Of a DNA stretch of 64,000 nucleotides, positions 39,065 through 50,632 are shown piece by piece (position 1 is the first letter of the stretch; every line of letters begins with the position of its first letter). The stretch covers positions 1,550,001 to 1,614,000 of the forward strand of contig NZ_CP014671.1 of NCBI RefSeq assembly GCF_001697225.1, read 5' to 3'. The translations under genes were made by a program, and so were the position numbers. This DNA is from Immundisolibacter cernigliae. GTDB lineage: Bacteria > Pseudomonadota > Gammaproteobacteria > Immundisolibacterales > Immundisolibacteraceae. The notes beneath the pieces were generated by a model. The model had not been told where the DNA came from. It worked only from the letters and a program-made list of their open reading frames with translations, and searched no databases.

Positions 39065-40015
39065 TCAGCGCAGCGGGCGGTTTCTGAAATCGAGCCAATT
39101 ATCCATCAGGCCCAGCAGAACCAGCAGCGACCCGATCTGCGGCGTGGCCAGCACCAGCATCAGGTACACCGCCCACGGCAGGCGGCTCCACCAGCCGCGC
39201 CGCGCCGTTTCCGCGTGCACCAGGGCCAGCCCCTGCAGCAACAGCGGCAGCGCCAGCACCAGCGCCAGTTCCACCGCCAGGCCGCCAGCGGCCAGGCGCA
39301 GCGTGAGCGCCGCCGCAACCGCTGCCACTACCAGCAGGCTGTACGCGCGCCCGAAGCGCAGCGCGCGAAACTCCTGCGCGAAGGCGCCCGGCCGCCGCAG
39401 CCGCGCCTGCAGGCTGCGCGCCAGGGCGAGGCCGCCGGTCCACGTGCCCAGCAGCACCAGCGCCAGCAGGCCGCCGGCCAGCTGCAACATCACATCCAGT
39501 GCCGCCTCGAGTTCCCCCGCCGGCAGCTTCGCGTTCAGCTTGAGCAGCGCATCGACCAAAGCCTGTCGGCCTTCGGGCTCGCCGGTAGGCAGCCCGGTCT
39601 GGTTCACAACCAGCACCACCGTCACCGCCAGCGCCGTGAGCACGAACAGTCCCAGCGGCAGGCTGCGCGCGGATCGCAGCGCAAGGCCCGCGGCCAGGCC
39701 CGGCAGCCAGGCAAACAGCAGTGCCGGCCCGAGCAGGCCGGCGCCTCCGACCAGTACCAGCGGCGTGAGCAGCAGGACCGTCAGCAGCAGGCTGCGCAGC
39801 GCGGCCTGCGGACCGGCTTCGAGCGCCAGCAGGCTGATGCCGGCCACATTGCAGGCCAAGGCCAGCGGCAACAACAGCACCGCGCCGGGCAACAGCAGCG
39901 CGGCCAGCAGGGCGACCGCCAGCGCCGCCAGCAGTGCCGCAGCGCGCCACCCGCCCGCCGCCAGCCAGGCCGCCAGCGTCGCCAGGCGATCGCCGGCGGC
40001 GGGCGCCCCGGTCAC
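39065..40015 (-). CDS. DUF2232-type membrane protein of the rpsF-rplI cluster
   Basis: A 316-residue integral membrane protein with about eight hydrophobic helices, very rich in Leu and Ala, ending with a PWAVYLMLVLATPQIGSLLVLLGLMDNWLDFR segment. Membrane proteins of the DUF2232/YybS-like group sit in the same place (between rpsR and rplI) in many gammaproteobacteria; function is unknown. The GTG start at 40015 lies four bases after the rpsR stop and lacks a strong ribosome site, so translation probably depends on coupling. Family assignment rests partly on position. Confidence 0.7.
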   Translation of the reverse strand: MTGAPAAGDRLATLAAWLAAGGWRAAALLAALAVALLAALLLPGAVLLLPLALACNVAGISLLALEAGPQAALRSLLLTVLLLTPLVLVGGAGLLGPALLFAWLPGLAAGLALRSARSLPLGLFVLTALAVTVVLVVNQTGLPTGEPEGRQALVDALLKLNAKLPAGELEAALDVMLQLAGGLLALVLLGTWTGGLALARSLQARLRRPGAFAQEFRALRFGRAYSLLVVAAVAAALTLRLAAGGLAVELALVLALPLLLQGLALVHAETARRGWWSRLPWAVYLMLVLATPQIGSLLVLLGLMDNWLDFRNRPLR

Positions 40016-40019
40016 CGGT

Positions 40020-40244
40020 CTAGTGCGCGTCGCTGTACGGCAGCAGCGACAGGAAACGGGCGCGCTTGATGGCGCGCGTCAGCTGGCGCTGATAGCGCGC
40101 GCTGGTGCCGGTGATGCGGGTCGGGATGATCTTGCCGGTCTCGGAGATGTATTGCTTCAGGGTTTCCAGATCCTTGTAGTCGATCTCGGTTACCTGATCG
40201 GCAGTGAAGCGGCAGAATTTCTTGCGGCGCAGATAGCGGGCCAT
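40020..40244 (-). CDS. rpsR: 30S ribosomal protein S18
   Basis: A 74-residue small-subunit protein, basic, with the conserved [33 protein letters not shown] and [21 protein letters not shown] stretches. S18 pairs with S6 on the ribosomal platform, and its gene follows rpsF as usual. Confidence 0.97.
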   Translation of the reverse strand: MARYLRRKKFCRFTADQVTEIDYKDLETLKQYISETGKIIPTRITGTSARYQRQLTRAIKRARFLSLLPYSDAH

Positions 40245-40270
40245 GTTCGGGTTCCTGGTGCGGGCTTGGG

Positions 40271-40705
40271 TCAGGCGTCGGTATCGTCGGCGACGGCGTC
40301 GTCGCCTTCGGCATCACCCTCGGCGGCGACGGCTTCCCCGTCGCGCTCATCGCGGCGCGGCCGACGATCACGCCGCTCCTCGCTCTCGCGGGCAATGGCG
40401 ATGGCGGACGGCTCGGTGACCGCCTCGTCACGCTTGATGACCAGATTGCGCAGCACCGCATCGGAGAAGCGGAACGCGCTGGCCAGCTCGCGCATGGCCT
40501 CGTCGTTGGCCTCGATGTTCAGCAGCAGGTAGTGCGCCTTGTGTACCTTGGCGATCGGGTAGGCCAGCTGGCGGCGCCCCCAGTCTTCCTGGCGGTGAAT
40601 CGCCCCGCCGCGGGTCTCGATCACGCTGCGGTAGCGCTCGAGCATGGCGGGCACCTGCTCACTCTGGTCCGGGTGGACCAGGAGCACGATTTCGTAATGA
40701 CGCAT
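40271..40705 (-). CDS. rpsF: 30S ribosomal protein S6
   Basis: A 144-residue protein. Residues 1-95 are the S6 ferredoxin-like domain ([56 protein letters not shown]). The last ~45 residues form a charged tail, first Arg/Glu-rich then strongly acidic ([15 protein letters not shown]). In enterics the S6 C-terminus is extended by Glu residues by RimK; here a long acidic tail is genetically encoded. The ATG at 40705 is set by an AAGGAGTG ribosome site; longer in-frame extension is not S6-like. Confidence 0.96.
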   Translation of the reverse strand: MRHYEIVLLVHPDQSEQVPAMLERYRSVIETRGGAIHRQEDWGRRQLAYPIAKVHKAHYLLLNIEANDEAMRELASAFRFSDAVLRNLVIKRDEAVTEPSAIAIARESEERRDRRPRRDERDGEAVAAEGDAEGDDAVADDTDA

Positions 40706-40723
40706 GAACACTCCTTGTGGCTG

Positions 40724-40763
40724 ACAGCTCGGATCGCACGAATCCGGGCAAGGATGCCGCTGT
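40724..40763 (-). promoter_or_regulatory. possible S6:S18 autoregulatory leader structure
   Basis: In the rpsF leader ACAGC (40763-40759) can pair with GCTGT (40728-40724). The 3' arm is preceded by CCGA, and an internal CGGAT/ATCCG hairpin lies between. Known S6:S18-binding leader motifs in many bacteria present a CCG trinucleotide in a bulge next to a stem just upstream of the ribosome site, which this resembles. It is an eye-fitted fold, not a covariance match. Confidence 0.3.
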
Positions 40764-40803
40764 GTGGTTTTTATCGCGGCCGGCAAAAGGGCGGTGATTC
40801 TAC

Positions 40804-41562
40804 TCAGGCGGGTCCGCCGGGACAAGACCGCCGCTGGCGCACGGCCTCGAACAGGCACACCGCCGCCGCCACCGACACGTTCAGGCTGCCGACCGCGCCG
40901 GTCATCGGGATGGTGATCAGGCCGTCGCACAGCTCGCGCGTGAGCCGGCGCAGGCCCTGGCCCTCGCCACCCAGCAGCAGGGCGCAGGGCGGCGCGAGGT
41001 CTGTGTCGTACAGCGTGGTGTCGGCGCGCGCGTCGGCACCGTACAGGGCGAGCCCGGCGCCTTTCAGGAAGCGCAGCGTGCGGGCGAGGTTGCCGACCTG
41101 CACGAACGGCACGGTACTGGCGGCGCCGGCGGCGGTCTTGATGGCGGCCGCGGTAAGCCCCGCCGCGTTGCGGCGCGGCGCGATCACGGCGTGCGCGCCG
41201 GCGGCATCGGCGCTGCGCAGGCAGGCGCCCAGGTTGCGCGGGTCCTGCACCTCGTCCAGTACCAGTAGCAACGGCCGCTCGGCCTGTTCGAGAATGCCTT
41301 CGAGCGCGTTCTCGTCGAGTGCCTGCGGCGGCGCGGCCAGCAGCGCCAGCACGCCCTGGTGGGTGGCGTGCGCCGTCAGGCGGTCCAGCGTCGCCGCAGA
41401 GCGCAGTTCGACCGGGACGCCGTGCCGGGTGGCCAGTGTCGCCAGCTCGCTCAAGGTGCCGCGGTCGCGGTCCGTGACCAGCAGGCGCGCAACGGCAGCC
41501 GGTTCCCGCTCCAGCAATGCCCGCACCGAATGCAGGCCATAGGCAAGGTGGCGGCTGTTCAT
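40804..41562 (-). CDS. rlmB: 23S rRNA (guanosine2251-2'-O)-methyltransferase RlmB
   Basis: A SpoU-family (SPOUT) methyltransferase of 252 residues that modifies G2251 in the peptidyl-transferase centre. The N-terminal substrate-binding domain ([20 protein letters not shown]) precedes the knot motifs: [13 protein letters not shown] (motif 1), [13 protein letters not shown] (motif 2) and [22 protein letters not shown] (motif 3). Its ATG overlaps the rnr stop in an ATGA, so RlmB and RNase R are translationally coupled, as in other gammaproteobacteria. Confidence 0.95.
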   Translation of the reverse strand: MNSRHLAYGLHSVRALLEREPAAVARLLVTDRDRGTLSELATLATRHGVPVELRSAATLDRLTAHATHQGVLALLAAPPQALDENALEGILEQAERPLLLVLDEVQDPRNLGACLRSADAAGAHAVIAPRRNAAGLTAAAIKTAAGAASTVPFVQVGNLARTLRFLKGAGLALYGADARADTTLYDTDLAPPCALLLGGEGQGLRRLTRELCDGLITIPMTGAVGSLNVSVAAAVCLFEAVRQRRSCPGGPA

Positions 41563-43799
41563 CGCCGCTTGCGCGTGCGGCGGGGGGCGTCGCGACTGAC
41601 GGCCGGCTCGGCGACGCGCTCTCCCTCGCGGCCCAGGTAATCCAGATCGATCTTGCGTTCGTCCAGGTCCACGCGCATGACCCGCACCTGCAGGCGATCG
41701 CCGAGCCGGAACACGCGCCGCCGCCGCTCGCCGGTCAGGTGGTGGTGCAGCGGATCGAAGTGGTAGTAGTCCTCCGGCAGCGCCGTGATGTGCACCAGGC
41801 CTTCGGTGTAGGCGCCGTCCAGGGTCACGAACAGGCCGAACGCCGCCACGCCGCTGACCAGACCGCTCATGACCTCGCCGACGCGATCCTGCAGGAACTC
41901 GCACTTGAGCCAGGCGATGACTTCGCGCGTGGCGTCGTCGGCGCGCCGCTCGGTGAGCGAACAGTGCGCGCCCAGCGTCGCCATCTGCTCGCCCGTGTAG
42001 TGGTAGGAGCTGGCCTTGCGCCCGCGCAGCGCATGCACGATGGCGCGGTGTACCAGCAGGTCCGGGTAGCGACGGATGGGCGAGGTGAAGTGCGCGTAGG
42101 CCTCCAGCGACAGGCCGAAGTGGCCGCGGCATTCGGCGTCGTAGATGGCTTGCTTGAAGCTGCGCAGGACCGGAATTTGCAGCAGGTAGCGGTCTGGACG
42201 CTGCGCGATCAGCTCGGTCAAAGCGCGATAGTCCGACGGCGTGGGCTCGTCGCCGCCGCCCAGTTGCAGGCCGAACTCGGCCAGGAAGCTTCGCAGCGCC
42301 GTGACTTTTTCCGCGTTCGGGCGGTCGTGCACCCGGTACAGGGCCGGCAGCGCGCGCTCGCTCAGGAACTGCGCCGCGCAGCGGTTGGCGGCGATCATGC
42401 ACTCCTCGATCATGCAGTGGGCGACGTTGCGCGTGACCGGCTCGATGCGGTCGATCTTGCGGTCCGGGCCGTAGACGATGCGCGCCTCGGACGATTCGAA
42501 CTCCACCGCGCCGCGCCGCTGGCGCTCGCCGTCCAGGGCCTGGTACAGACGGTGCAGGGTCTGGATCTGCGGCTCCAGTGCCTGGTAGTGCGCTCGCTGG
42601 GTTTCGTCACCGGCAACGACGGCGGCGATCTCGGTGTACGTGGTGCGGGCATGCGAGCGGATGACGCCGCGGGCGAAGCGGTATTCCTTTACCTCGCCAC
42701 GGGCATTGATGCGCATGTCGCACACCAGCGCCAGGCGCTCGACCTCGGGCTTGAGCGAGCACAGCTCGTTCGACAACACTTCCGGCAGCATCGGAATGAC
42801 GCGCTGCGGGAAGTACACAGACGTGCCGCGCAGGTGCGCTTCGACGTCGATGGCGCTGCCCGGGCGTACGTAGTGGCTCACGTCGGCGATCGCCACCAGC
42901 AGCCGCCAGCCGCGGCCGTCGCGTTCGGCGTAAACGGCGTCGTCGAAGTCGCGCGCGTCCTCGCCGTCGATGGTGATCAGCGGCAGGTGCGTGAAATCCT
43001 CGCGGCCGCGGCTGTCGGCAGCCGTGACACGGGCGTTGAAACCGGCCGCCTGGGCTTCGACCGGCGCTGGCCATTGCCAGGGCAGGTCGTGCTTGCGCAG
43101 CGCGATGTCGATTTCCATGCCCGGCGCCATGTGCTCGCCCAGCAGTTCGACCAGCAGCCCGCGGGCCGGTTGCCGGCGGTCGGCGTAGTGGGTGATCTCG
43201 ACCACCGCAATCTGACCGTCACGCACTTTCTTGCCGATGGCGCTGTCCGTGACCAGGATCTCGCCGCCCAGCCGGCGGTCGTCCGGCACCAGCCAGGCCA
43301 GCTTGTCGTCGCGCCGGTAATGACCGACCACGCGACGGTGGCGGCGCTCCAGCACCTCGACGATGCTGCCTTCATAGCGACCACGGGCGTCGACGCCGGT
43401 GACGCTGGCCACGGCCCGGTCGCCGTCCATCACCGCGCGCATTTCGCGCGGCGACAGGTACAGATCCGCATGCTCGCCGTCGGCGATGAAAAAGCCGTAG
43501 CCGTCCTTGTGCGCGCTGACCCGGCCGCGCAGCAGGTCCATCTGCTGCACCGGGCCGTAGCGGCCGCGGCGGTCCAGCAGCAGCTGGCCGTCACGCACCA
43601 TGGCGCCCAGGCGCTTGGCCAGTGCCTCGAAGGCCCAGTCGTCGGTGATGGCGAGTTGCTCTGCGATGGCTACGGCCGGCAGCGGTTTGCCGGCCCGGGC
43701 CAGCACGTCGAGGATCAGTTCGCGGCTGGCGATCGGGCGCTCGTAGCGGGCCGCTTCGCGTTTGCCGTGGGGATCTTTGGGTGAACTTCGTTTTGTCAT
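41559..43799 (-). CDS. rnr: ribonuclease R
   Basis: A processive 3'-5' exoribonuclease that degrades structured RNA. Its 746 residues include an N-terminal helix-turn-helix and cold-shock domains (to about 220), the RNB catalytic domain with [18 protein letters not shown], whose Asp cluster binds Mg2+, and a C-terminal S1 domain ([22 protein letters not shown]) with a short Arg/Lys tail. It is shorter than the E. coli protein (about 813), mainly in the basic tail. The start at 43799 fits a typical MTKRS-like opening. A divergent tRNA-Leu promoter begins 13 bases upstream. Confidence 0.95.
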   Translation of the reverse strand: MTKRSSPKDPHGKREAARYERPIASRELILDVLARAGKPLPAVAIAEQLAITDDWAFEALAKRLGAMVRDGQLLLDRRGRYGPVQQMDLLRGRVSAHKDGYGFFIADGEHADLYLSPREMRAVMDGDRAVASVTGVDARGRYEGSIVEVLERRHRRVVGHYRRDDKLAWLVPDDRRLGGEILVTDSAIGKKVRDGQIAVVEITHYADRRQPARGLLVELLGEHMAPGMEIDIALRKHDLPWQWPAPVEAQAAGFNARVTAADSRGREDFTHLPLITIDGEDARDFDDAVYAERDGRGWRLLVAIADVSHYVRPGSAIDVEAHLRGTSVYFPQRVIPMLPEVLSNELCSLKPEVERLALVCDMRINARGEVKEYRFARGVIRSHARTTYTEIAAVVAGDETQRAHYQALEPQIQTLHRLYQALDGERQRRGAVEFESSEARIVYGPDRKIDRIEPVTRNVAHCMIEECMIAANRCAAQFLSERALPALYRVHDRPNAEKVTALRSFLAEFGLQLGGGDEPTPSDYRALTELIAQRPDRYLLQIPVLRSFKQAIYDAECRGHFGLSLEAYAHFTSPIRRYPDLLVHRAIVHALRGRKASSYHYTGEQMATLGAHCSLTERRADDATREVIAWLKCEFLQDRVGEVMSGLVSGVAAFGLFVTLDGAYTEGLVHITALPEDYYHFDPLHHHLTGERRRRVFRLGDRLQVRVMRVDLDERKIDLDYLGREGERVAEPAVSRDAPRRTRKRR

Positions 43800-43812
43800 G
43801 GGTAATGATTCG

Positions 43813-43840
43813 TTGACAGCCGGCCGGTGGCCGGTAGAAT
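43813..43840 (+). promoter_or_regulatory. sigma70 promoter of tRNA-Leu
   Basis: TTGACA (43813-43818), a 16-base spacer and TAGAAT (43835-43840), followed after the start point by a GC-rich stretch as in stringently controlled tRNA promoters. The segment AGCCGGCCGGTGGCCGGTA also occurs with one mismatch at the cytochrome c5 promoter (60217-60235). Confidence 0.8.
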
Positions 43841-43879
43841 GCCGCGCTCGCTTCGGTCCGCAGGGGTCGGGGCGGATCG

Positions 43880-43966
43880 GCCGAGATGGCGAAATTGGTA
43901 GACGCGCTAGCTTCAGGTGCTAGTGGGGGAAACCCCGTGGAGGTTCAAGTCCTCTTCTCGGCACCA
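43880..43966 (+). tRNA. tRNA-Leu(CAG)
   Basis: An 87-base class II tRNA with genome-encoded CCA. The acceptor GCCGAGA pairs with TCTCGGC. The D-arm holds GGTAGACGC, the anticodon loop TTCAGGT holds CAG (43914-43916), the long variable arm is formed by TGGGGGAAACCCCG, and the T-loop is GGTTCAAGTC. It closely resembles E. coli leuV-type tRNA. Confidence 0.97.
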
Positions 43967-44032
43967 TCCTTGATGGTGCATGCCGGCCGGATATAACCGT
44001 GCGCACCGCGGGCGCTTTGAGCCCGCACCACA

Positions 44033-44054
44033 AACCCGCCCTTCGGCGGGTTTT
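44033..44054 (+). terminator. terminator after tRNA-Leu
   Basis: AACCCGCC-CTTC-GGCGGGTTTT: a perfect stem with a stable CTTC-type loop followed by four T residues, 67 bases after the tRNA end. Confidence 0.85.
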
Positions 44055-44085
44055 GCGTTTCTGGCGCTGGCGCGGCGCTGTTTGA

Positions 44086-44199
44086 GAAGAAATGCACGTC
44101 CTGTGCATTTCTTCTGTCGCAAGTCCGGTACACGCCCGGACTCGCTCCCGCATATCAGGCACTTGCGTGCCCGATATGCGACCGGCCATCCCTGGCCGG
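44086..44199. repeat. hairpin cluster between tRNA-Leu and purA (copy 2 of a family)
   Basis: Four hairpins follow one another. GAAGAAATGCAC-N5-GTGCATTTCTTC (44086-44114) has perfect 12-bp arms. AGTCCGG-N7-CCGGACT spans 44122-44142. CATATCaGGCAC-TTGC-GTGCCcGATATG spans 44151-44178. CCGGCCA-TCCC-TGGCCGG spans 44182-44199. The last module matches that at 39004-39023 in loop and stem core, and both copies have a long palindrome just upstream. The cluster lies between the convergent tRNA-Leu and purA genes and may also end purA transcription. Confidence 0.6.
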
Positions 44200-44225
44200 G
44201 CCGAGAGCTTGAATGTCACACGCTC

Positions 44226-46662
<2,437 letters not shown>

Positions 46663-46671
46663 GGGCGACCT

Positions 46672-46854
46672 TCAGCGCACCAGCTGCAGCAGCAGCAGGC
46701 CGACCAGCATGCTGCCCAGGCCGGCCAGGCGCAGCGCCCGGTCCGGCATCTGGCTGGTCAGGGCCGCGGTGCGGCGCAGCATGGCCGGACTCAGGAACGG
46801 CACCACGCCTTCCAACACCAGCACCAGGCAGAAAGCTGCCGCCAGATCGTGCAC
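46672..46854 (-). CDS. DUF2065 small membrane protein
   Basis: A 60-residue protein with two hydrophobic helices separated by a basic loop (LEGVVPFLSPAMLRRTAALTSQMPDRALRLAGLGSM). This is the DUF2065 (YjeT-like) family, consistently found between hflC and hisZ/purA. Function is unknown; a role in HflKC or FtsH biology is suggested only by position. It is eight bases from hflC and nine from hisZ. Confidence 0.85.
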   Translation of the reverse strand: MHDLAAAFCLVLVLEGVVPFLSPAMLRRTAALTSQMPDRALRLAGLGSMLVGLLLLQLVR

Positions 46855-46862
46855 GATCGGTC

Positions 46863-47732
46863 TCAGCGCGCGCCCGCGCGGGCGTTGTCGAAATAACGGA
46901 AGAACGCGCTGTCCGGGTCCAGCACCAGCAGGTCACGGCTGGTGCCGATGCTGCTGCGGTAGGCTTCCAAGCTGCGATAGAAATCGTAGAAATCGGTGTC
47001 CTGGCCGATTACCTCGGCGTAAAGCGCCGCCGCATCGGCGTCGCCCTGGCCGCGCAGGCGTTGACCGTCGCGCTCGGCCTGCGCCAGCAGCAGCGTGCGC
47101 TCCTTGTCGGTCTGGGAGCGGATGCGCTCGCCTTCCTCGGCGCCCTTGGCGCGCAGCTCGGCGGCCACACGCTTGCGTTCGGCCTCCATGCGGGTGAAGA
47201 CCGAGCTGCTGACTTCGGGAGGCAGATCCACGCGTTTGAGACGCACGTCGATCACCTCGACGCCGAATTCGGCCGCCCGCTTGCTGGCCTGCTCACGCAG
47301 GATGCCCATGATCTCGCCGCGGTCGCCGCTGACCGCCTCCTGCACCGTGCGCTTGCCGAACTCGTTGCGCGACAGGTCGTTGACCATCTGCGCCAGGCGC
47401 GTGTTGACGTCGCCGGCACCGACCGACACGAAAAAGCGCTTGGTGTCGGCAATGCGCCACTTGACGAAGGAATCGACCACCACATTCTTCAGCTCGCTGG
47501 TCTGGTAGCGCACGGGACCGCGATCCAGCGTCTGGATGCGGCCGTCGTACTTGACGATGCTGTTGATGAAGGGTGTCTTCACCTTCAGGCCCGGCGGCAG
47601 GTCGGCGGCAATGACCTCGCCCAGGCGGAACAGCAGCACCCGCTCGCGTTGGTCGACCGTGTAGAAGGTCGCATTGATCAGCACCAGGGCCAGCAGGAGG
47701 AGGGCGCCGATGATCGGCAGACGATTGCTCAT
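46863..47732 (-). CDS. hflC: HflC, SPFH-domain modulator of FtsH protease
   Basis: A 289-residue protein with an N-terminal membrane anchor (LPIIGALLLLALVLINATFYTV), an SPFH/band-7 domain (VDQRERVLLFRLGE, GRIQTLDRGPVRYQTSELKNVVVDSFVKWRI) and a long coiled coil (RMEAERKRVAAELRAKGAEEGERIRSQTDKE). With HflK it forms a periplasm-facing cage around FtsH. Its start overlaps the hflK stop by four bases. Confidence 0.95.
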   Translation of the reverse strand: MSNRLPIIGALLLLALVLINATFYTVDQRERVLLFRLGEVIAADLPPGLKVKTPFINSIVKYDGRIQTLDRGPVRYQTSELKNVVVDSFVKWRIADTKRFFVSVGAGDVNTRLAQMVNDLSRNEFGKRTVQEAVSGDRGEIMGILREQASKRAAEFGVEVIDVRLKRVDLPPEVSSSVFTRMEAERKRVAAELRAKGAEEGERIRSQTDKERTLLLAQAERDGQRLRGQGDADAAALYAEVIGQDTDFYDFYRSLEAYRSSIGTSRDLLVLDPDSAFFRYFDNARAGAR

Positions 47733-48910
47733 GGGCGGGGCTCCCGGCCGCGCACGTAGTCGGTGCGCTCGCGCGACGGTCGTATCGGCAGGCTGATGGG
47801 TGGCGGCGTCGGGACGGCCGTCTGGGCGGTTGCGGCCGGCTCGCTGCTGCCGGACGACAGCAGCCGATCCAGCGGCAGCACGGTGAGCTTGCCGGCATCG
47901 CCGCTCATCAGCACCTTGGGCGTGCGCGACAGCACCTGTTCCATGGTTTCCAGGTACAGGCGCTGGCGGGTCACCACCGGCGCCGCCCGGTACTGCTCGG
48001 CAATCTGGGCGAAGCGGGCAGTGTCGCCCTCGGCGCGGGCGATGATCTGGCCCTGATAGGCCTCGGCGTCGGCGAGGATGCGCGCCGCCTCGCCACGGGC
48101 CCGCGGGATGACTTCATTGCGGTAGGCCTGGGCCTCGTTGATCAGGCGCTGCTCGTCCTCGCGGGCCTTGACGGCATCGAAGAAACTTGCCTGCACCGGC
48201 TCGGGCGGCTGCGCGTCCTGCATGTTGACGGAGGTCACTTCGATGCCGGTCTGGTAGCGGTCGAGGGTTCCCTGCAACAGCAGGGCGGCCTGCTGGGTGA
48301 CCGCGTCGCGACCTTCGGTCAGGATGAACTCCATGCGGCTCTTGCCGACCACCTCGCGGATCGCCGACTCGGCGACCTGCTGCACGGTCAGGTCCGGGTC
48401 GCGCACCTTGAACACGTAGTCGGCGGCGTCCTTGACGCGGTACTGCACGGCCAGCTTCACGTCGACGATGTTCTCGTCAGCGGTCAGCATCTGCGACTCC
48501 TGCGTCACGTCGGCTTCGGTGCGGCTGCGCGCCTGGTTGCGGTAGCCGACCTCGGCGGTGCGGATCTCGCCGATGTTCACGCGCAGCACGCGCTCGACCG
48601 GATACGGCAGGTGCCAGCGCAAACCAGGTGTGGAGGTGCTGGCGAATTTGCCAAAGCGCAGCACCACGCCGCGCTCGCCCTCGCGGACCATGTAGAAGCC
48701 GGAGGCCAGCCACAGGGCCACCAGCAGGCCCAGCAGTCCGCCCCACAGGGCCGGCGGCGGTCCGCCGGCGGTGTTGTTGCCGGAGCCGGAATTGCCGCCG
48801 AAACGCTTGCGCAGCCGGCGAAACACCTCGTCCAGGTCCGGCGGTCCAGCGTCGGCACGCCGACCCCACGGGTCGCGATTGCCGGACCCGCCCGGTTCGT
48901 TCCAGGCCAT
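47729..48910 (-). CDS. hflK: HflK, SPFH-domain modulator of FtsH protease
   Basis: A 393-residue partner of HflC. It has a Gly/Arg/Asn-rich cytoplasmic N-terminus (residues 1-55), a membrane helix (ALWGGLLGLLVALWLASGFYMV), an SPFH domain (EGERGVVLRFGKF) and a coiled-coil with Ala-rich tail. The start at 48910 (MAWNEPGGSGNRDPWG) matches the conserved HflK opening and has AGGAG upstream; sequence beyond it in frame is not HflK-like. Confidence 0.95.
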   Translation of the reverse strand: MAWNEPGGSGNRDPWGRRADAGPPDLDEVFRRLRKRFGGNSGSGNNTAGGPPPALWGGLLGLLVALWLASGFYMVREGERGVVLRFGKFASTSTPGLRWHLPYPVERVLRVNIGEIRTAEVGYRNQARSRTEADVTQESQMLTADENIVDVKLAVQYRVKDAADYVFKVRDPDLTVQQVAESAIREVVGKSRMEFILTEGRDAVTQQAALLLQGTLDRYQTGIEVTSVNMQDAQPPEPVQASFFDAVKAREDEQRLINEAQAYRNEVIPRARGEAARILADAEAYQGQIIARAEGDTARFAQIAEQYRAAPVVTRQRLYLETMEQVLSRTPKVLMSGDAGKLTVLPLDRLLSSGSSEPAATAQTAVPTPPPISLPIRPSRERTDYVRGREPRP

Positions 48911-48953
48911 CAATTTCTCCTGAGTGCCGGGGGGGGCCGGCGTTTGGGGGCGC

Positions 48954-50339
48954 TTATTGTTCCACAGGTCGCGCGCGGGCCGGCAGGACCTGGGCGGCAG
49001 CCAGCAGCGGCGCCAGCTGCCCCAGTTCGCGGCGGCGGATGTCGAACTCCACCTGCCAGCCGCCGTCGGCGTCGAACTGCTCGTGCCGCACCTGTGCCAG
49101 GCGAAACACCTGCGCGCGCAGGCGCCCGTCGCAACGGGGCAGGTGCAGGCTCTGGTGCGAGATGCCGTCCGCAAAGCGCTCGCCGATGGCGTCCCGCAGC
49201 AGATCCAGACCCGCACTGCTGCGTGCCGACAGCCATACCCGCTCGGGGCCGCCCAGCTCGCCGCCGCTGCGCAGCGGCGCGCGGGTGGTCAGGTCGATCT
49301 TGTTCATGACCTCGATCTGCGGGATGTCGCCGGCGCCGATGTCCTGCAGCACGCCGTTGACCTGCTGCAGCATCAGCTGGCGCTGGTCGTCGCGGGAGGC
49401 GTCCACCACGTGCAGCAGCAGGCTGGCGCTGCGGACCTCTTCCAGCGTGGAGCGAAAGGCCGCCACCAGGTCGTGCGGCAGGCGGCGCACGAAACCGACC
49501 GTGTCGACCAGTACCAGCGGTTCGCAGTCCGGCAGTTCCAGGCGGCGCAGGGTGGAGTCGAGCGTGGCGAACAGCAGGTCGGCGGCGAACACGTCGGCCG
49601 CCGTCAGCGCGTTGAACAGCGTCGATTTGCCACTGTTGGTGTAACCGACCAGCGCCACGGTAGGCGTTTCGCTGCGCGTGCGCTGACGGCGGCTGTTGAT
49701 GCGCTGGCCGACCAGGCGCTCCAGGCGCGTTTCGAGCTGGCGCAGGCGGGCGCGCAGCAGGCGACGGTCGGTTTCCAGCTGGCTCTCGCCGGGGCCGCGC
49801 AGGCCGATGCCGCCTTTCTGGCGCTCGAGGTGAGTCCAGCCGCGCACCAGGCGGGTGGACAGATGGCGCAGCTGCGCCAGTTCGACCTGCAGCTTGCCCT
49901 CGTGCGAGCGCGCGCGGCGGGCGAAGATGTCCAGAATCAGGCCGATGCGGTCCACCACCTGGCACTTGAGCAGGCGCTCCAGGTTGCGCTCCTGGGATGG
50001 GCTCAGCGGGTGGTTGAAGATGACCAGTTCGGCGCAGGCGTCGGCCACCTGCTGCGCCAGTTCGGCCGCCTTGCCGCTGCCGATGAACAGCGCCGGGTCG
50101 ACCTGCGCGCGCCGGCAGGTGAGAGTGCCCACCACCTGGCCGCCGGCGGCGCGGGTCAGTTCCAGCGCCTCGGCCAGGTCGTCCTCGAGCGGGATGTCGG
50201 CGCCCGGCAGCTCGACCGCCACCACGATGACCCGCTGCGCGGGCGCCGCCGTTGCCCCGTTCGCACCTGCCGGGGCGGGCGCGGCGGGGTCGGTGGTCAG
50301 CTTAAGAATCGCTTGCCTCCTCGCCAGCCGCTTCCTCAC
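48954..50339 (-). CDS. hflX: GTPase HflX (ribosome-splitting)
   Basis: A 461-residue Obg-HflX GTPase that splits stalled 70S ribosomes under stress. The N-terminal nucleotide-binding-like domain ([35 protein letters not shown]) and a coiled coil ([28 protein letters not shown]) precede the G domain, with G1 GYTNSGKS, G3 DTVGF and G4 NKID. The first GTG (50339) lies 38 bases inside hfq and has no clear ribosome site; a CTG at 50300 is another possibility, so the start is uncertain. Confidence 0.92.
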   Translation of the reverse strand: MRKRLARRQAILKLTTDPAAPAPAGANGATAAPAQRVIVVAVELPGADIPLEDDLAEALELTRAAGGQVVGTLTCRRAQVDPALFIGSGKAAELAQQVADACAELVIFNHPLSPSQERNLERLLKCQVVDRIGLILDIFARRARSHEGKLQVELAQLRHLSTRLVRGWTHLERQKGGIGLRGPGESQLETDRRLLRARLRQLETRLERLVGQRINSRRQRTRSETPTVALVGYTNSGKSTLFNALTAADVFAADLLFATLDSTLRRLELPDCEPLVLVDTVGFVRRLPHDLVAAFRSTLEEVRSASLLLHVVDASRDDQRQLMLQQVNGVLQDIGAGDIPQIEVMNKIDLTTRAPLRSGGELGGPERVWLSARSSAGLDLLRDAIGERFADGISHQSLHLPRCDGRLRAQVFRLAQVRHEQFDADGGWQVEFDIRRRELGQLAPLLAAAQVLPARARPVEQ

Positions 50340-50565
50340 CCTCGACCACGGTCGGAACGCGCACCGGCCGCCCCGGTACCACGGTCGAGATGGCGTGCTT
50401 GTAGATCATCTGCGATACGGCGTTCTTGAGCACCACGACGTACTGGTCGAAGGCCTCGACATGGCCCTGCAGCTTGATGCCGTTGACCAGGAAGATGGAG
50501 ACCGGAATGTGCTCCTTGCGCAGCTGGTTCAGGAACGGATCCTGCAGGCCCTGGGATTTTTTCAT
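50302..50565 (-). CDS. hfq: RNA chaperone Hfq
   Basis: Hexameric Sm-like protein that pairs small RNAs with mRNAs. It has 87 residues. Sm1 ([42 protein letters not shown]) and Sm2 ([11 protein letters not shown], with the conserved YKHA) are intact. The C-terminal tail is short and acidic. The ATG at 50565 (MKKSQGLQ) is chosen by homology, with GAGG nine bases upstream. The 3' end is shared with the 5' end of hflX. Confidence 0.97.
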   Translation of the reverse strand: MKKSQGLQDPFLNQLRKEHIPVSIFLVNGIKLQGHVEAFDQYVVVLKNAVSQMIYKHAISTVVPGRPVRVPTVVEGEEAAGEEASDS

Positions 50566-50615
50566 TTGTGTAGTCCTCGCGTGTGAACAGGCCATGGCGG
50601 CTGGCCCGCATCGTC

Positions 50616-50624
50616 AGTGTAGCA
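50616..50624 (-). promoter_or_regulatory. extended -10 promoter candidate of hfq
   Basis: On the minus strand TGCTACACT gives an extended -10 (TGn plus TACACT) about 50 bases before the hfq ATG. No good -35 is visible, which extended -10 promoters can tolerate. An internal hfq promoter downstream of miaA is known in E. coli. Confidence 0.4.
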
Positions 50625-50632
50625 ATATGGGT

